64,000 nucleotides of DNA from Marisediminitalea lipolytica. Lineage in GTDB: Bacteria; Pseudomonadota; Gammaproteobacteria; Enterobacterales; Alteromonadaceae. The position numbers were made by a program, and so were the translations under genes. Under the pieces are notes generated by a model that was given only the letters and a program-made list of their open reading frames with translations, was not told where the DNA came from and did not search any database. This document shows, in pieces, positions 18,016 to 27,284 of the stretch. Where the stretch lies: assembly GCF_001758465.1 (NCBI RefSeq), contig NZ_MJIC01000013.1, positions 29,995 through 93,994 on the forward strand, in the 5' to 3' direction. Position 1 is the stretch's first letter. Each line of letters starts with the position of its first letter.

Positions 18016-19005
18016 ATGAAAAAGGCATTCCCTCCCGTGCTTGGTGCTGCGCTCGCTGTTTTCAGCTATCACAGTGCAGCCGAACCGTTGCAACTGGATA
18101 CCCGGGATATTACGGTTTCCGGATTATCATCCGGTGGCTATATGGCCACACAGTTTCATCTGGCTAACAGTGACAAGGTTTCCGGCGCTGCCATGCTGGC
18201 CTCCGGGCCTTATTATTGTGCGCAAAACGATATTGCCGTTGCCTTAGGCCAATGCGTTGACAAAGTAACCACACCGCTGGATATCAAAGCCCTTAGCGCT
18301 CAGGCCAATGCCTGGGCAAAAGCCGGTAAAATTCCACCACTGGAAAATTTAAAAGACGACAAAGTGTGGTTACTCCACGGTACCGCCGACACGCGGGTAA
18401 ACTCGGCAGTAAGCGATGCATTGTATCAACAGTATCAACAATGGGTGCCAGCAGAGCAGTTAACCTACGTTAACAACAAACCTTTTGCCCATGTATTTCC
18501 TACGCTGGATGCCGGAAAAAGTTGTCTTGATGCAGCTTCTCCGTATATTGGCAAATGTGAATACGATGCGGCAGGCGCCTTGCTGACCGCACTTCTGGGT
18601 GAACTAAATAGCCCTGATGACGTATTAACCGGTGAGGTAATCACCATTGATCAACAGGAGATTGCCGGAGATAACGCCAGCACCCTTGCTGACGAAGGCT
18701 ATGCTTATATTCCAGAGTCCTGCCGTAATGGAGAAGCCTGCCGCATACATATTAGTTTCCATGGTTGCAATCAGTATGCAGAAGCCGTTGATATGGCCTA
18801 TGTTGAACAGGCCGGTCTGAACCGTTGGGCCGACGATAACCATTTGGTGGTACTTTACCCACAAACCCGAAAATCGTTAATTATGCCGATGAATCCACAG
18901 GGTTGCTGGGATTGGTGGGGTTACACATCAGATACTTATGCAACCAGCGAAGGGCCGCAAATTAAAGCGGTGAACGCATTTATTGAATTTCTGGCAACAC
19001 GCTAA
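18016..19005 (+). CDS. Secreted PHB-depolymerase family esterase
   Basis: A 329-residue secreted esterase (COG3509-like). Signal peptide MKKAFPPVLGAALAVFSYHS is cleaved near SAA-EP. The lipase box G36-L-S38-S-G40 in VSGLSSGGYMATQ holds the nucleophile Ser38; Asp lies in LLHGTADTRVN and a His-containing segment HISFHGCNQY follows. Paired cysteines suggest disulfides and export. No separate substrate-binding domain is visible, so the target may be short-chain or amorphous polyhydroxybutyrate, or other esters. It starts 15 bases after the MetX-fold gene. Confidence 0.82.
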   Translation: MKKAFPPVLGAALAVFSYHSAAEPLQLDTRDITVSGLSSGGYMATQFHLANSDKVSGAAMLASGPYYCAQNDIAVALGQCVDKVTTPLDIKALSAQANAWAKAGKIPPLENLKDDKVWLLHGTADTRVNSAVSDALYQQYQQWVPAEQLTYVNNKPFAHVFPTLDAGKSCLDAASPYIGKCEYDAAGALLTALLGELNSPDDVLTGEVITIDQQEIAGDNASTLADEGYAYIPESCRNGEACRIHISFHGCNQYAEAVDMAYVEQAGLNRWADDNHLVVLYPQTRKSLIMPMNPQGCWDWWGYTSDTYATSEGPQIKAVNAFIEFLATR

Positions 19006-19017
19006 GGATTATTTTCT

Positions 19018-19785
19018 ATGTCATCTTACAATATTTTTATTACCGGCGGTGCCAGTGGCATCGGTTATGGAATTGCTGAGTTTCTGGGTGCCCAGGGACA
19101 TACTATTTTAGTGGCGGATATCAACCTTGAAGCCGCGAAAGAAGCTTGTCAAAAACTGGCCGGAAAAGACATTAAAGCGCTACCGGTTGAAATAGACGTC
19201 ACCAATGCAGAACAGGTTGCCGCGCTGCCCGGCCAGTTAAAAGATACACCAGTGGATATTCTGGTGAATAATGCGGGTATTCAGCACGTGTCTAAAATTG
19301 AAGATTTCCCACCGGAAAAATGGCAAATGCTAATCAACATCATGTTGGTGGGACCAGCCCTGCTAACTCAGGCATTTATGCCTGGCATGCGTGAAAAGAA
19401 TTTTGGCCGCATCATCAACATTGGCTCAATTCACTCTGTGGTTGCCTCGCCGTTTAAATCGGCCTATGTCGCAGCAAAACACGGTTTATTAGGTTTTTCT
19501 AAAACCATCGCACTGGAAACCGGCGACGCTAATATCACCATTAACACGATTTGCCCGGCTTACGTAAAAACGCCACTGGTAGAAAAACAAATTGCTTCAC
19601 AGGCTAAAGAAAACGGCATTACCGAAGAAGAAGTAGTGAATAAAATCATGCTGGAACCGATGCCTAAGAAACAATTTATCAGCCTTGAAGAACTGGGCGA
19701 AACTGCTGCCTTTTTAATGAGTAGTAGCGCCCGTAATATTACCGGTCAAACCATGATTTTAGACGGCGGCTGGACCGCCAGATAA
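19018..19785 (+). CDS. bdhA: 3-hydroxybutyrate dehydrogenase (SDR family)
   Basis: Cytosolic NAD-dependent oxidation of D-3-hydroxybutyrate to acetoacetate. The 255-residue short-chain dehydrogenase has GGASGIGYGIAEFLG for NAD binding, LVNNAGIQHV, the catalytic Tyr-x3-Lys in SAYVAAKHGLLGF, and ICPAYVKTPLVEKQI and LDGGWTAR typical of 3-hydroxybutyrate dehydrogenases. Last gene of the run; a strong terminator follows. It turns the product of the depolymerase/permease into acetoacetate. Confidence 0.9.
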   Translation: MSSYNIFITGGASGIGYGIAEFLGAQGHTILVADINLEAAKEACQKLAGKDIKALPVEIDVTNAEQVAALPGQLKDTPVDILVNNAGIQHVSKIEDFPPEKWQMLINIMLVGPALLTQAFMPGMREKNFGRIINIGSIHSVVASPFKSAYVAAKHGLLGFSKTIALETGDANITINTICPAYVKTPLVEKQIASQAKENGITEEEVVNKIMLEPMPKKQFISLEELGETAAFLMSSSARNITGQTMILDGGWTAR

Positions 19786-19800
19786 ACACCTTTGAGATAA

Positions 19801-19835
19801 GCCGGAGGTGATATTAGCGCCTCCGGCTTTATTTT
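19801..19835 (+). terminator. Rho-independent terminator after bdhA
   Basis: GCCGGAGG (19801-19808) pairs with CCTCCGGC (19820-19827), followed by TTTATTTT. It closes the hydroxybutyrate gene run before nadK. Confidence 0.9.
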
Positions 19836-19886
19836 GCGCATCAGGTTATGGTAATGTCGCCTCAGGAAGTGGGGAAGACTAAAAAC

Positions 19887-20762
19887 ATGCCATACAACAC
19901 CGTTGGATTGATCGGTAAAGCGGCCCACGAAGGTGCCCATGTAAGCCTCAACGCGTTAGCTGACTATCTGCGCGCCAAACAATGTACCATTCTTGTTGAA
20001 GAAAACGTTGCCCAGGAGATGGAAGGCGACGACTTTACTGTTTGCGATCTCGTTACTATTGGTAAACAGGCAGACCTGGCGGTGGTAGTTGGTGGTGATG
20101 GTAATATGCTCGGCGCTGCCCGGGTTTTGTCCCGCTTCAACATTCACGTGGTTGGTGTAAACCGCGGTAACTTAGGTTTTCTTACCGATATTCACCCGGA
20201 TGAAGTCATCCAGCAAATGGACCTCATTTATAACGGTGAAACCATGGTTGAACAGCGCTTTCTGCTGGAAGTGGAAGTGTACCGCCATGAACAGCTGAAA
20301 AGTAATAACTCGGCCGTTAACGAGGTTGTTTTACACCACGGTAAAGTTGCCCACATGACCGAGTTCGAAGTCTTCATCGACGATCAGTTTGTCTTTAGTC
20401 AACGCTCGGATGGCCTGATTGTAGCCACCCCTACCGGCTCAACAGCCTACTCGCTCTCTGGCGGCGGGCCCATTCTTATGCCGCATCTTGATGCCCTGAC
20501 CCTGGTGCCCATGTTCCCCCATACCTTAAGTAGTCGTCCGATTGTAGTGGACTCCAACAGCACGATTTCCATGCGGGTGTCTAAAGCCAATGCCGACAGT
20601 GTGCAGGTCAGTTGCGATAGCCACATCGTTTTACCGGCCCTGCCTGGTGATGAAATAAGGGTCAGAAAAAGTAACGACCGTTTATCATTAGTCCATCCTG
20701 CCGGTTACAGTTATTTTAACGTATTGCGTAAAAAACTGGGCTGGGGCAGCAAACTGTTTTAA
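19887..20762 (+). CDS. nadK: NAD kinase
   Basis: Phosphorylates NAD to NADP using ATP. The 291-residue protein has the catalytic GGDGN motif ([16 protein letters not shown]), [10 protein letters not shown], and [15 protein letters not shown]. The ATG at 19887 gives the family length and N terminus, whereas an ATG at 19848 would add 13 unmatched residues. nadK is normally divergent from grpE and next to recN; here about 16.6 kb separates it from grpE and a porin gene lies before recN. Confidence 0.97.
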   Translation: MPYNTVGLIGKAAHEGAHVSLNALADYLRAKQCTILVEENVAQEMEGDDFTVCDLVTIGKQADLAVVVGGDGNMLGAARVLSRFNIHVVGVNRGNLGFLTDIHPDEVIQQMDLIYNGETMVEQRFLLEVEVYRHEQLKSNNSAVNEVVLHHGKVAHMTEFEVFIDDQFVFSQRSDGLIVATPTGSTAYSLSGGGPILMPHLDALTLVPMFPHTLSSRPIVVDSNSTISMRVSKANADSVQVSCDSHIVLPALPGDEIRVRKSNDRLSLVHPAGYSYFNVLRKKLGWGSKLF

Positions 20763-20909
20763 TAAAACCTGACGCGAACGCGAAAGGCCCGTAAAAATTA
20801 CCCTAAAGTGTATCTGTACAGACCGGTGTTCTTTACGCTAGTCTGATGATTAGTGGGCTGATTTTTGTTCAGCTATTTTTTTGTAACGGACTAAACCACT
20901 ACACCAGCT

Positions 20910-21968
20910 ATGGATACACCGCCTGATTTACCCGAACTGTACGCCGAAGTCATTGTAGATTCCTTTGCTAACGTCCATGGCGGACGTAAGCAGTCAGAAG
21001 CCCTGTTGTATTTTGCTAACCTTGGAGCACATTACCAGTTCGATTCCGGACTCTTTCTCACCGGCGAATTGTGGCTCACAGACAACCAGTCTATCTCTGA
21101 TATTGTTGGCGATGAACAAGGTATCAGTAGCATTGAAGCCAGTGAAGCCGGGCTGCATATAGGCCAGTTAGCGGTAGGCTTTGAGAGCCAGTCAGTTTCT
21201 GTGCTGCTGGGTGTGTATGATATTAACTACTATTTTGACGTGCTTGAGAGCGCCAATTTGTTTGTCCATAGTGCTTTTGGCATGGGGTCGGTGTTTGGAA
21301 TTAGCGGCCCTAACGGACCCAGTACCTATCCACAGCCGGGCCTGACTGGCAGGGTTGGCTATCGCTGGGACAATCATTTTTTGCAGGTTGCCATGGCTGA
21401 TGGTGAACCTGGCGACCCCTTATTTTACTATCATACCGCTTCCCAGGAAGAGAAACGCATTAACCTGATGCTGGTGGGCGAATACAACTACGAAACAGAC
21501 AACAGTAAAATCATCGCTGGCTGGTGGGGCTATAACGACGATTCAGTGGTGTTAGAAAACGCCGGCACCGCCAATGGCAAGAATACCGGTGTTTACTTGC
21601 GTGGTGAGTATAACTTTAACCCCGGCTCCCACAGCAACAACTTTACCCTGTTTAGCCGGATCGGCACCGGCGCCAGCAAGTTTAATTTTTTCGATGAGTT
21701 TTACTCCGTTGGTATCACCATGAACAGCGATTTAATCAGCATAGCTGACGAGCAAATGGGCCTGGCTATTGCACATGCCAGAACTTCAGATAAACGTATG
21801 CCGCAATACGGCAGTGCCGAAACGGCACTGGAACTGACCTATTCACTGGCTTTTCATAACGGTTTTACCTTACAGCCAAGCCTGCAGTGGATAGGCTCAC
21901 CCGGCGCCGCTAAAGGGGCTTCAGATGCGATTATCTGTGGATTACGGTTTAGCTGGAGTGCGCCCTGA
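20910..21968 (+). CDS. OprB-type carbohydrate porin lacking a visible signal peptide
   Basis: A 352-residue protein related to OprB carbohydrate-selective porins: LYAEVIVDSFANVHGGRK near the start, VLLGVYDINYYFDVLESANL, HSAFGMGSVFGISGPNGPS and a C-terminal barrel strand ICGLRFSW. The barrel looks complete, but the first Met lies at the mature N terminus and no ribosome site precedes it; an in-frame TAA stands five codons upstream. A hydrophobic stretch, MISGLIFVQLFFCNG, occurs just upstream in another frame, compatible with a one-base shift that detached the signal peptide. The gene may therefore be damaged or mis-started. Confidence 0.7.
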   Translation: MDTPPDLPELYAEVIVDSFANVHGGRKQSEALLYFANLGAHYQFDSGLFLTGELWLTDNQSISDIVGDEQGISSIEASEAGLHIGQLAVGFESQSVSVLLGVYDINYYFDVLESANLFVHSAFGMGSVFGISGPNGPSTYPQPGLTGRVGYRWDNHFLQVAMADGEPGDPLFYYHTASQEEKRINLMLVGEYNYETDNSKIIAGWWGYNDDSVVLENAGTANGKNTGVYLRGEYNFNPGSHSNNFTLFSRIGTGASKFNFFDEFYSVGITMNSDLISIADEQMGLAIAHARTSDKRMPQYGSAETALELTYSLAFHNGFTLQPSLQWIGSPGAAKGASDAIICGLRFSWSAP

Positions 21969-22121
21969 TCCCTGTTCCCTGCCACCTGATAAAGAAAGGT
22001 AATACCCGCATCAGTAAAGTGCTACCTGACATCATCTTAAAATATTATTTTCCTATACATATCAGTCAATTAAAGATTCCAGCAAGATAAATAAATAAAA
22101 CCGTATTTAACTTAACCAAAA

Positions 22122-22160
22122 TACTGTATATCCTTACACATACTGTATGTTTATATAGCT
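22122..22160. promoter_or_regulatory. Tandem LexA-like boxes before recN
   Basis: Two abutting 20-bp sites each begin TACTGTAT (22122 and 22141), the left half of the LexA box TACTGTATATATATACAGTA. The second halves are degenerate (CAC and TAG where CAG is expected). recN of Escherichia coli also has multiple SOS boxes. Position is 15-50 bases before the recN start. Confidence 0.6.
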
Positions 22161-22174
22161 TTCACAGGACGCCC

Positions 22175-23860
22175 ATGTTATCCCATTTATCGGTTAAAAA
22201 TTTTGCTGTAGTAAAAGAAATTAATATTGCTTTTGAAGCCGGCATGACGGCGGTAACAGGTGAAACCGGCGCGGGTAAATCCATTGCCATTGACGCGCTG
22301 AGTTTGTGTCTGGGCGAGCGAGCCGATGCATCAGCCGTGAGAAAAGGCGCCGATAAGGCAGAAATTATTGCCTATTTTTCGTTACTGGATGCTCCCCTTG
22401 CCCGGAACTGGCTGGATGAAAACGAAATGGTCCTGGATGACGATCCCAATACCTGTTTTATCCGCCGTTTAATTTCTAAAGAAGGACGCTCCAAGGCATT
22501 TATTAACGGTGTACCGGTTGCCTTACAACAACTTAAACAGCTCGGGCAGTTCTTACTGGCCATACATGGGCAAAACACGCATTTGCAGCTGCTTAAAGAC
22601 GATGTGCAAAGAAAACTGCTGGATGATTACGCCGAACACGCCGGCTTACTGAAACACATCGAGCAGAGTTACAAGCTTTGGCAAACGTTAGCCAAAGAGC
22701 TGGTGACACTGGAACAAGCCGCCCAGCAGCGCGCCGACCGCGAACAGTTGTTAAGCTATCAGGTTACCGAACTGGATGACTTTGCCCTGGCCGAAGGGGA
22801 GTTTGCCGAGCTGGAAGCCGAGCACAAGCGTTTAAGTAACGGTCAGACACTGCTTGAAGAAGCCCAGAAAAGCTTTTATCACCTGTACGAAGCAGATGAA
22901 TTTAATGCATTGTCGGCCATTCAAACCAGCATTGATAAACTCAGCGGCTTAGAGGAACATGACCCAGCCCTGACGCCAATTGTAGCCATGCTGAATGAAG
23001 CTGCTATTCAGGTAGAAGAGTCAGCACACGAACTACGCAGCTACTGTGATCAGTTGGAAATCGACCCGCTGCGGTTACAGCAGGTAGAAAAACGCTATGC
23101 CCAGGCAATGGAATTTGCCAGAAAGCACCAGGTAATGCCTGAGGAGCTTTGTCAGCATCATCAGCAACTGGCCGCAGAGCTGGCAGGCCTGAGTGCAGAT
23201 ACAGAAAGACTAACAGCGCTGAGCGAAGAACTGGAGCAAGCCCATGGCGACTACCTGACTGCCAGCGAAAAACTGTCGAAGAGTCGCTCTTTGGCTGCGG
23301 TTAAACTTGCCGAACAGGTGCAAACGCAAATTCGTACGCTAAATATGCCACACGCGGAGTTTACAATAGAAGTCAGCTACAACCAGCAGGCGCGACCTAC
23401 TTCTATGGGCATGGATACGGTTTCCATGAAAGTTTCAACCAATCCGGGGCAGCCTCAGGATCGTTTGGATAAAGTGGTCTCCGGCGGTGAGCTGTCACGC
23501 ATTGGTTTAGCTTTACAGGTAATTAGCCGCGATACCAGCCTGACGCCTACCATGATTTTTGATGAAGTAGACACCGGCATCAGCGGTCCGACAGCCTCGA
23601 TTGTGGGACAGTTACTAAGACGCCTGGGCAAAGAAAATCAGGTGATGTGTGTAACTCACTTACCACAGGTCGCGGCACAGGCGCATAACCAGTTATTTGT
23701 AACCAAAACCACCGAAAGTAACGAGACCCAAACGCATATTCTGGCGCTTACCGAACAGGCAAGAATTGACGAGCTGGCAAGGTTGCTGGCGGGAGATAAA
23801 ATAACGCCTAACGCACTGGCGAATGCCAAAGAATTACTTGATAATGCCACAGCGAACTAA
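22175..23860 (+). CDS. recN: DNA repair protein RecN
   Basis: SMC-like ATPase that acts in recombinational repair of double-strand breaks. The 561-residue protein has an N-terminal Walker A (TGETGAGKSIAIDALSL), FIRRLISKEGRSKAFINGVP, a central coiled coil, and a C-terminal ABC signature (VSGGELSRIGLALQVI) with Walker B (PTMIFDEVDTGISG). AGGA precedes the ATG. LexA-like boxes immediately upstream indicate SOS induction. bamE follows as in enteric bacteria. Confidence 0.97.
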   Translation: MLSHLSVKNFAVVKEINIAFEAGMTAVTGETGAGKSIAIDALSLCLGERADASAVRKGADKAEIIAYFSLLDAPLARNWLDENEMVLDDDPNTCFIRRLISKEGRSKAFINGVPVALQQLKQLGQFLLAIHGQNTHLQLLKDDVQRKLLDDYAEHAGLLKHIEQSYKLWQTLAKELVTLEQAAQQRADREQLLSYQVTELDDFALAEGEFAELEAEHKRLSNGQTLLEEAQKSFYHLYEADEFNALSAIQTSIDKLSGLEEHDPALTPIVAMLNEAAIQVEESAHELRSYCDQLEIDPLRLQQVEKRYAQAMEFARKHQVMPEELCQHHQQLAAELAGLSADTERLTALSEELEQAHGDYLTASEKLSKSRSLAAVKLAEQVQTQIRTLNMPHAEFTIEVSYNQQARPTSMGMDTVSMKVSTNPGQPQDRLDKVVSGGELSRIGLALQVISRDTSLTPTMIFDEVDTGISGPTASIVGQLLRRLGKENQVMCVTHLPQVAAQAHNQLFVTKTTESNETQTHILALTEQARIDELARLLAGDKITPNALANAKELLDNATAN

Positions 23861-24013
23861 ATTGCAAAGTGTGGGTCAAAGTTGACGTGCCAGTGCAGAG
23901 CGATTAGCATGCTCGGCACTGATTGCGTCTGCAAAGCGCCCTTTAAGACTGAGGGTAGAGTTTGCAAACAAAATAATAACCACACTTACTGTAAAAATTG
24001 GATTTCTCTGTTA

Positions 24014-24370
24014 ATGAAGCTGTCTTACCTGATTGTTGTGCTTTCACTTACATTTTTGTCAACTGCCTGTTCTAACTGGATTTATCGTATTGATATTCCA
24101 CAGGGAAACTTTTTGGATGAGCAGGATGTGAAAAAGCTTCGCATCGGCATGACTAAAGAGCAGGTGGAGTTTGTTTTAGGCAGACCTATCCTGAAAGACG
24201 CTTTTGATAATGATACCTGGTATTACTACTACGAAATGAAGCGCGGTATGGAAAAGCGCGGTGAGGATTTCGAAAAAAATCTGGTTATCAACTTTGTGGA
24301 TAATAAGCTCGACACCGTCGAGAGTGATTTTGAGTTATCAGAAGACTTCAATACACCTCTGGAACAGTAA
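24014..24370 (+). CDS. bamE: Outer membrane assembly lipoprotein BamE (SmpA/OmlA)
   Basis: Small lipoprotein of the BAM complex that inserts beta-barrel proteins. The 118-residue product has a lipoprotein signal ending in LSTAC (Cys19), followed by IYRIDIPQGNF, KLRIGMTKEQVEFVLGRP and a DTWYYYYE segment, all typical of BamE. The ATG at 24014 is chosen because it starts the signal peptide; upstream in-frame codons encode unmatched Cys-rich sequence. It follows recN, its usual neighbour. Confidence 0.95.
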   Translation: MKLSYLIVVLSLTFLSTACSNWIYRIDIPQGNFLDEQDVKKLRIGMTKEQVEFVLGRPILKDAFDNDTWYYYYEMKRGMEKRGEDFEKNLVINFVDNKLDTVESDFELSEDFNTPLEQ

Positions 24371-24382
24371 CAACGTCTTTTC

Positions 24383-24421
24383 GTCATTGCTTCCCGGATA
24401 GCCCGTCTAAGAAGCAATGAC
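24383..24421. terminator. Long hairpin after bamE
   Basis: GTCATTGCTTC (24383-24393) and GAAGCAATGAC (24411-24421) form a perfect 11-bp stem with a 17-nt loop, 12 bases after the bamE stop. There is no T-run, so it may stabilise the transcript end rather than terminate. Confidence 0.5.
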
Positions 24422-24573
24422 AACCCGCTCTGCTGCAATACTCTTGCAAATAAATGCCCCGTAACATCAGTTCTAAGCTTTAAGCCTGACATATTTTGCA
24501 AATATTTAGTCTTACGATACACACAAATGCTCATGTTATGGTGTACCCATATTTAGCATTCTGAAGAAAAACT

Positions 24574-25245
24574 ATGGAAATCCGTTCTCTAAAACCTATT
24601 AGCGCGATATTGACTGCCCTTATCGTTAGCGCATCGCTGTCTGGCTGTGTGATTAACGTAGGAGGTCATAGTTCCGCAGATTACCATGGCGACGTGACCA
24701 AAGTCTTTGGCGGTATTGATATTGGCGAAAATCGTCAGTCAGGCGATCTGACCACGGTCAATGGCAATATCTCGCTGCGCGACAATGTAACAGCCGAGGA
24801 ATTAACCACAGTTAATGGCAGCGTTACTATCGGTGACTTCTGCGAAATTGATGGTGTCACAGTAGTGAATGGTGACATTGAGGCCGGGAAAATGCTGGTT
24901 TCCCATGATGGCATGGAGTCAGTCAATGGTGATATCAGCCTGGCCCCCGGTGCCAGGGTAGACGGCAGCCTCACTAGTGTAAACGGCGATATATCGGTGG
25001 CTGACATTCAGCTCACTGGCAGTATAGAAACAGCGAACGGGGATATTATGATTACCGGTAACAGCCTGATTAAGGGTGATATCGTATATGATGATCCAGA
25101 GAACAATGATAGCCACTCTACCCCTGAGTTAACCATTGATGAAAGCGTACAACTGGACGGTGAAATTATTTTAAAACGGGACGTTGTGCTGCATATTCCG
25201 GCGACAATGCAGAGCAAAGTCCGCTATCAGAGCACCGCAATGTAA
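24574..25245 (+). CDS. Repeat-rich lipoprotein of unknown function (VNG-repeat beta-solenoid)
   Basis: A 223-residue predicted lipoprotein: signal ending LSGC, then about six imperfect repeats of roughly 18-22 residues centred on TVNG(N/D)I or SVNGDI. Such short Gly-Asp-Ile repeats suggest a right-handed beta-solenoid as in putative adhesins and bactofilin-like folds. The C-terminal part loses the repeat. Its stop overlaps the start of the glutathione peroxidase gene (TAATG), pointing to coupled expression. I do not recognise a named function. Confidence 0.75.
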   Translation: MEIRSLKPISAILTALIVSASLSGCVINVGGHSSADYHGDVTKVFGGIDIGENRQSGDLTTVNGNISLRDNVTAEELTTVNGSVTIGDFCEIDGVTVVNGDIEAGKMLVSHDGMESVNGDISLAPGARVDGSLTSVNGDISVADIQLTGSIETANGDIMITGNSLIKGDIVYDDPENNDSHSTPELTIDESVQLDGEIILKRDVVLHIPATMQSKVRYQSTAM

Positions 25246-25742
25246 TGACCATAACACGCCCCTCTTTTGACAATATCGCCATTACCACGCCACAGGGTGA
25301 GAATACGGAAATGGCGCACTATCACGACAAAGTACTGTTGATAGTTAACACCGCCAGTAAGTGCGGGTTTACGCCCCAGTACGAAGGTCTGGAAACAACC
25401 TATCAGAAATATAAGGAAAAGGGCCTGGAAATTCTGGCTTTCCCCTGTAATCAGTTTGGCCAGCAGGAACCAGGGGATGACAACAGCATTCAGTCATTTT
25501 GCGGTATCAATTACAACATTACTTTTCCGGTAATGAAAAAAATTGAGGTCAATGGCTCTGACGCCAGCCCGCTCTACAAATACCTGAAAGCTGCAGCGCC
25601 CGGTCTCTTTGGCACCAAAGCAATAAAATGGAATTTCACCAAGTTCTTAATCAGTAAGGACCGCACTGCCATTAAGCGCTATGGGCCACAAGTGACGCCC
25701 GAAGCCATTCAGCAGGACATTGAAGCATTTCTGGCAAGGTAG
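25245..25742 (+). CDS. Glutathione peroxidase family protein
   Basis: Thiol-dependent peroxidase of 165 residues, reducing hydroperoxides with glutathione or thioredoxin. It has the peroxidatic Cys in NTASKCGFTPQYEGLE, FPCNQFGQQEPG with the catalytic Gln and a resolving-type Cys, and KWNFTKFLI with the active-site Trp-Asn. There is no signal peptide, so it is cytosolic like BtuE. Its ATG shares a base with the preceding lipoprotein stop. Confidence 0.93.
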   Translation: MTITRPSFDNIAITTPQGENTEMAHYHDKVLLIVNTASKCGFTPQYEGLETTYQKYKEKGLEILAFPCNQFGQQEPGDDNSIQSFCGINYNITFPVMKKIEVNGSDASPLYKYLKAAAPGLFGTKAIKWNFTKFLISKDRTAIKRYGPQVTPEAIQQDIEAFLAR

Positions 25743-25750
25743 ATGAATAA

Positions 25751-25775
25751 GCAGCCTGCCGACTTAGCAGGCTGC
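25751..25775. terminator. Hairpin between convergent gpx and rluB
   Basis: GCAGCCTGC and GCAGGCTGC form a perfect 9-bp stem with a 7-nt loop, 9 bases after gpx and 10 before the end of rluB. No T-run is present, but placement suggests a shared transcript end. Confidence 0.55.
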
Positions 25776-25785
25776 GAAGAAGTGA

Positions 25786-26655
25786 TTAAAACTGACGGCG
25801 CTGATGAACGCGTTCTTTACGAATTTTGTGTTTTTTAACCGAACGACGCATGCGGCTTAAACGGGCGTGATCCAGTTTGGTCTGACGCTCATCCACCATG
25901 CTTTCATTTTCCGCAGGTAACTGCACCATATTCCGTAATGCGTTTACATCACTCAGCGGCAACTCGACCCAAGCGCCCTGAGGCAACCGTTTCTGCAACT
26001 CAATCGGTCCATAGCGAACCCGGATCAGACGACTAACCTGGCAATCCTGCGTTTCCCACAAGCGGCGAACTTCACGATTACGGCCTTCTTCCAGGGTAAC
26101 ATTAAACCAGTTATTTATGCTCTCATCATCCGAAGACTGACGAGGCTTGATGGTGGTAAAGCGGGCAAGGCCATCTTCCAGTTGCACGCCTTTTCGCAAT
26201 AGCTGCAACGCTTTTGGTGTTACTTCACCAAAAATGCGGACTGCGTATTCACGCTCTACTTTACAACGCGGGTGCATCAGGCGATTAGCCAATTCCCCAT
26301 CGTTAGTAAACAGCAGTAACCCACTGGTATTAATATCCAGACGGCCTACGGCAATCCAGCGTCCCTGACTGATAGTCGGTAACCGATCGAAAACGGTACT
26401 GCGCCCTTCAGGATCGATACGGGTACACAACTCGCCTTCCGGCTTGTTGTACATCAGTACCCGACAAACCGGTGCTTCGGTCGTGCGGGATACCATGTGG
26501 CCATCGACTCGGATTTGCGCAGTGACATCCACACGATCACCCAACTTGGCAACGGTTCCGTTAACCGAGACCCGACCTTGCTCAATCCAGCGTTCCATTT
26601 CACGGCGTGAACCCATGCCATGGTTGGCGAGAACCTTCTGTAATTTCTCTGTCAT
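25786..26655 (-). CDS. rluB: 23S rRNA pseudouridine(2605) synthase RluB
   Basis: Modifies 23S rRNA. The 289-residue protein has an N-terminal S4 domain ([20 protein letters not shown]), the catalytic Asp in [20 protein letters not shown], and [12 protein letters not shown] basic tail ([20 protein letters not shown]) follows the core and probably contacts RNA. It directly abuts scpB (one-base overlap) as last gene of the scpA-scpB-rluB string. Confidence 0.95.
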   Translation of the reverse strand: MTEKLQKVLANHGMGSRREMERWIEQGRVSVNGTVAKLGDRVDVTAQIRVDGHMVSRTTEAPVCRVLMYNKPEGELCTRIDPEGRSTVFDRLPTISQGRWIAVGRLDINTSGLLLFTNDGELANRLMHPRCKVEREYAVRIFGEVTPKALQLLRKGVQLEDGLARFTTIKPRQSSDDESINNWFNVTLEEGRNREVRRLWETQDCQVSRLIRVRYGPIELQKRLPQGAWVELPLSDVNALRNMVQLPAENESMVDERQTKLDHARLSRMRRSVKKHKIRKERVHQRRQF

Positions 26656-27284
26656 TAGTGTATTGACTCTTTATGGTTGTCGCTATCACCCGCCGCTTCC
26701 TGACTGGTTTCAGTATGCAGAACATGCGTACTGTTCTGGCTGGCATCCAATGCAGCCATAAAGTCATCGGCATTAGGTAAGTCACTGAGTGACTTCAGCG
26801 AAAAATAATCTAAAAATTGTTTGGTCGTGGCATACAGGGCTGGCCGTCCGGGTACTTCTTTATGGCCTACCACTTTAATCCACTCTCGTTCTGTCAGCGT
26901 CTTGATAATATTGCTGCTGACCGCTACACCACGCACCTGCTCTATCTCCCCCCGGGTTATGGGTTGACGATAAGCAATCAGGGCCAGGGTTTCCAGCATT
27001 GCCCGCGAGTATTTTGGACTGGTTTCCTGCCACAGACGACTTAGCCAGGGGCTAAGACTATCCAGCGACTGAAAACGATAGCCACTGGCTACTTCAACCA
27101 GCTGGATACCGCGGGGCGCGTAATCGAGTGTTAATGCTTTCAGGGCTGATTGTATCGCTTTATCACTGACGGTGAAATCAGCCAGTACGGTATTTTTTAA
27201 TTTATCCACGGATACCGGTTGATCCGACACAAAGATCGTGGCTTCAATCAGTTGTTTAAGCTGTTCAGCGTTAATTTTCTTCAT
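26655..27284 (-). CDS. scpB: Segregation and condensation protein B
   Basis: Winged-helix subunit that forms a condensin-like complex with ScpA and SMC proteins. The 209-residue protein shows [38 protein letters not shown] and [20 protein letters not shown], all family hallmarks. The ATG at 27284 is preferred over an in-frame TTG at 27293. Its first bases overlap the end of scpA, suggesting translational coupling. Confidence 0.95.
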   Translation of the reverse strand: MKKINAEQLKQLIEATIFVSDQPVSVDKLKNTVLADFTVSDKAIQSALKALTLDYAPRGIQLVEVASGYRFQSLDSLSPWLSRLWQETSPKYSRAMLETLALIAYRQPITRGEIEQVRGVAVSSNIIKTLTEREWIKVVGHKEVPGRPALYATTKQFLDYFSLKSLSDLPNADDFMAALDASQNSTHVLHTETSQEAAGDSDNHKESIH

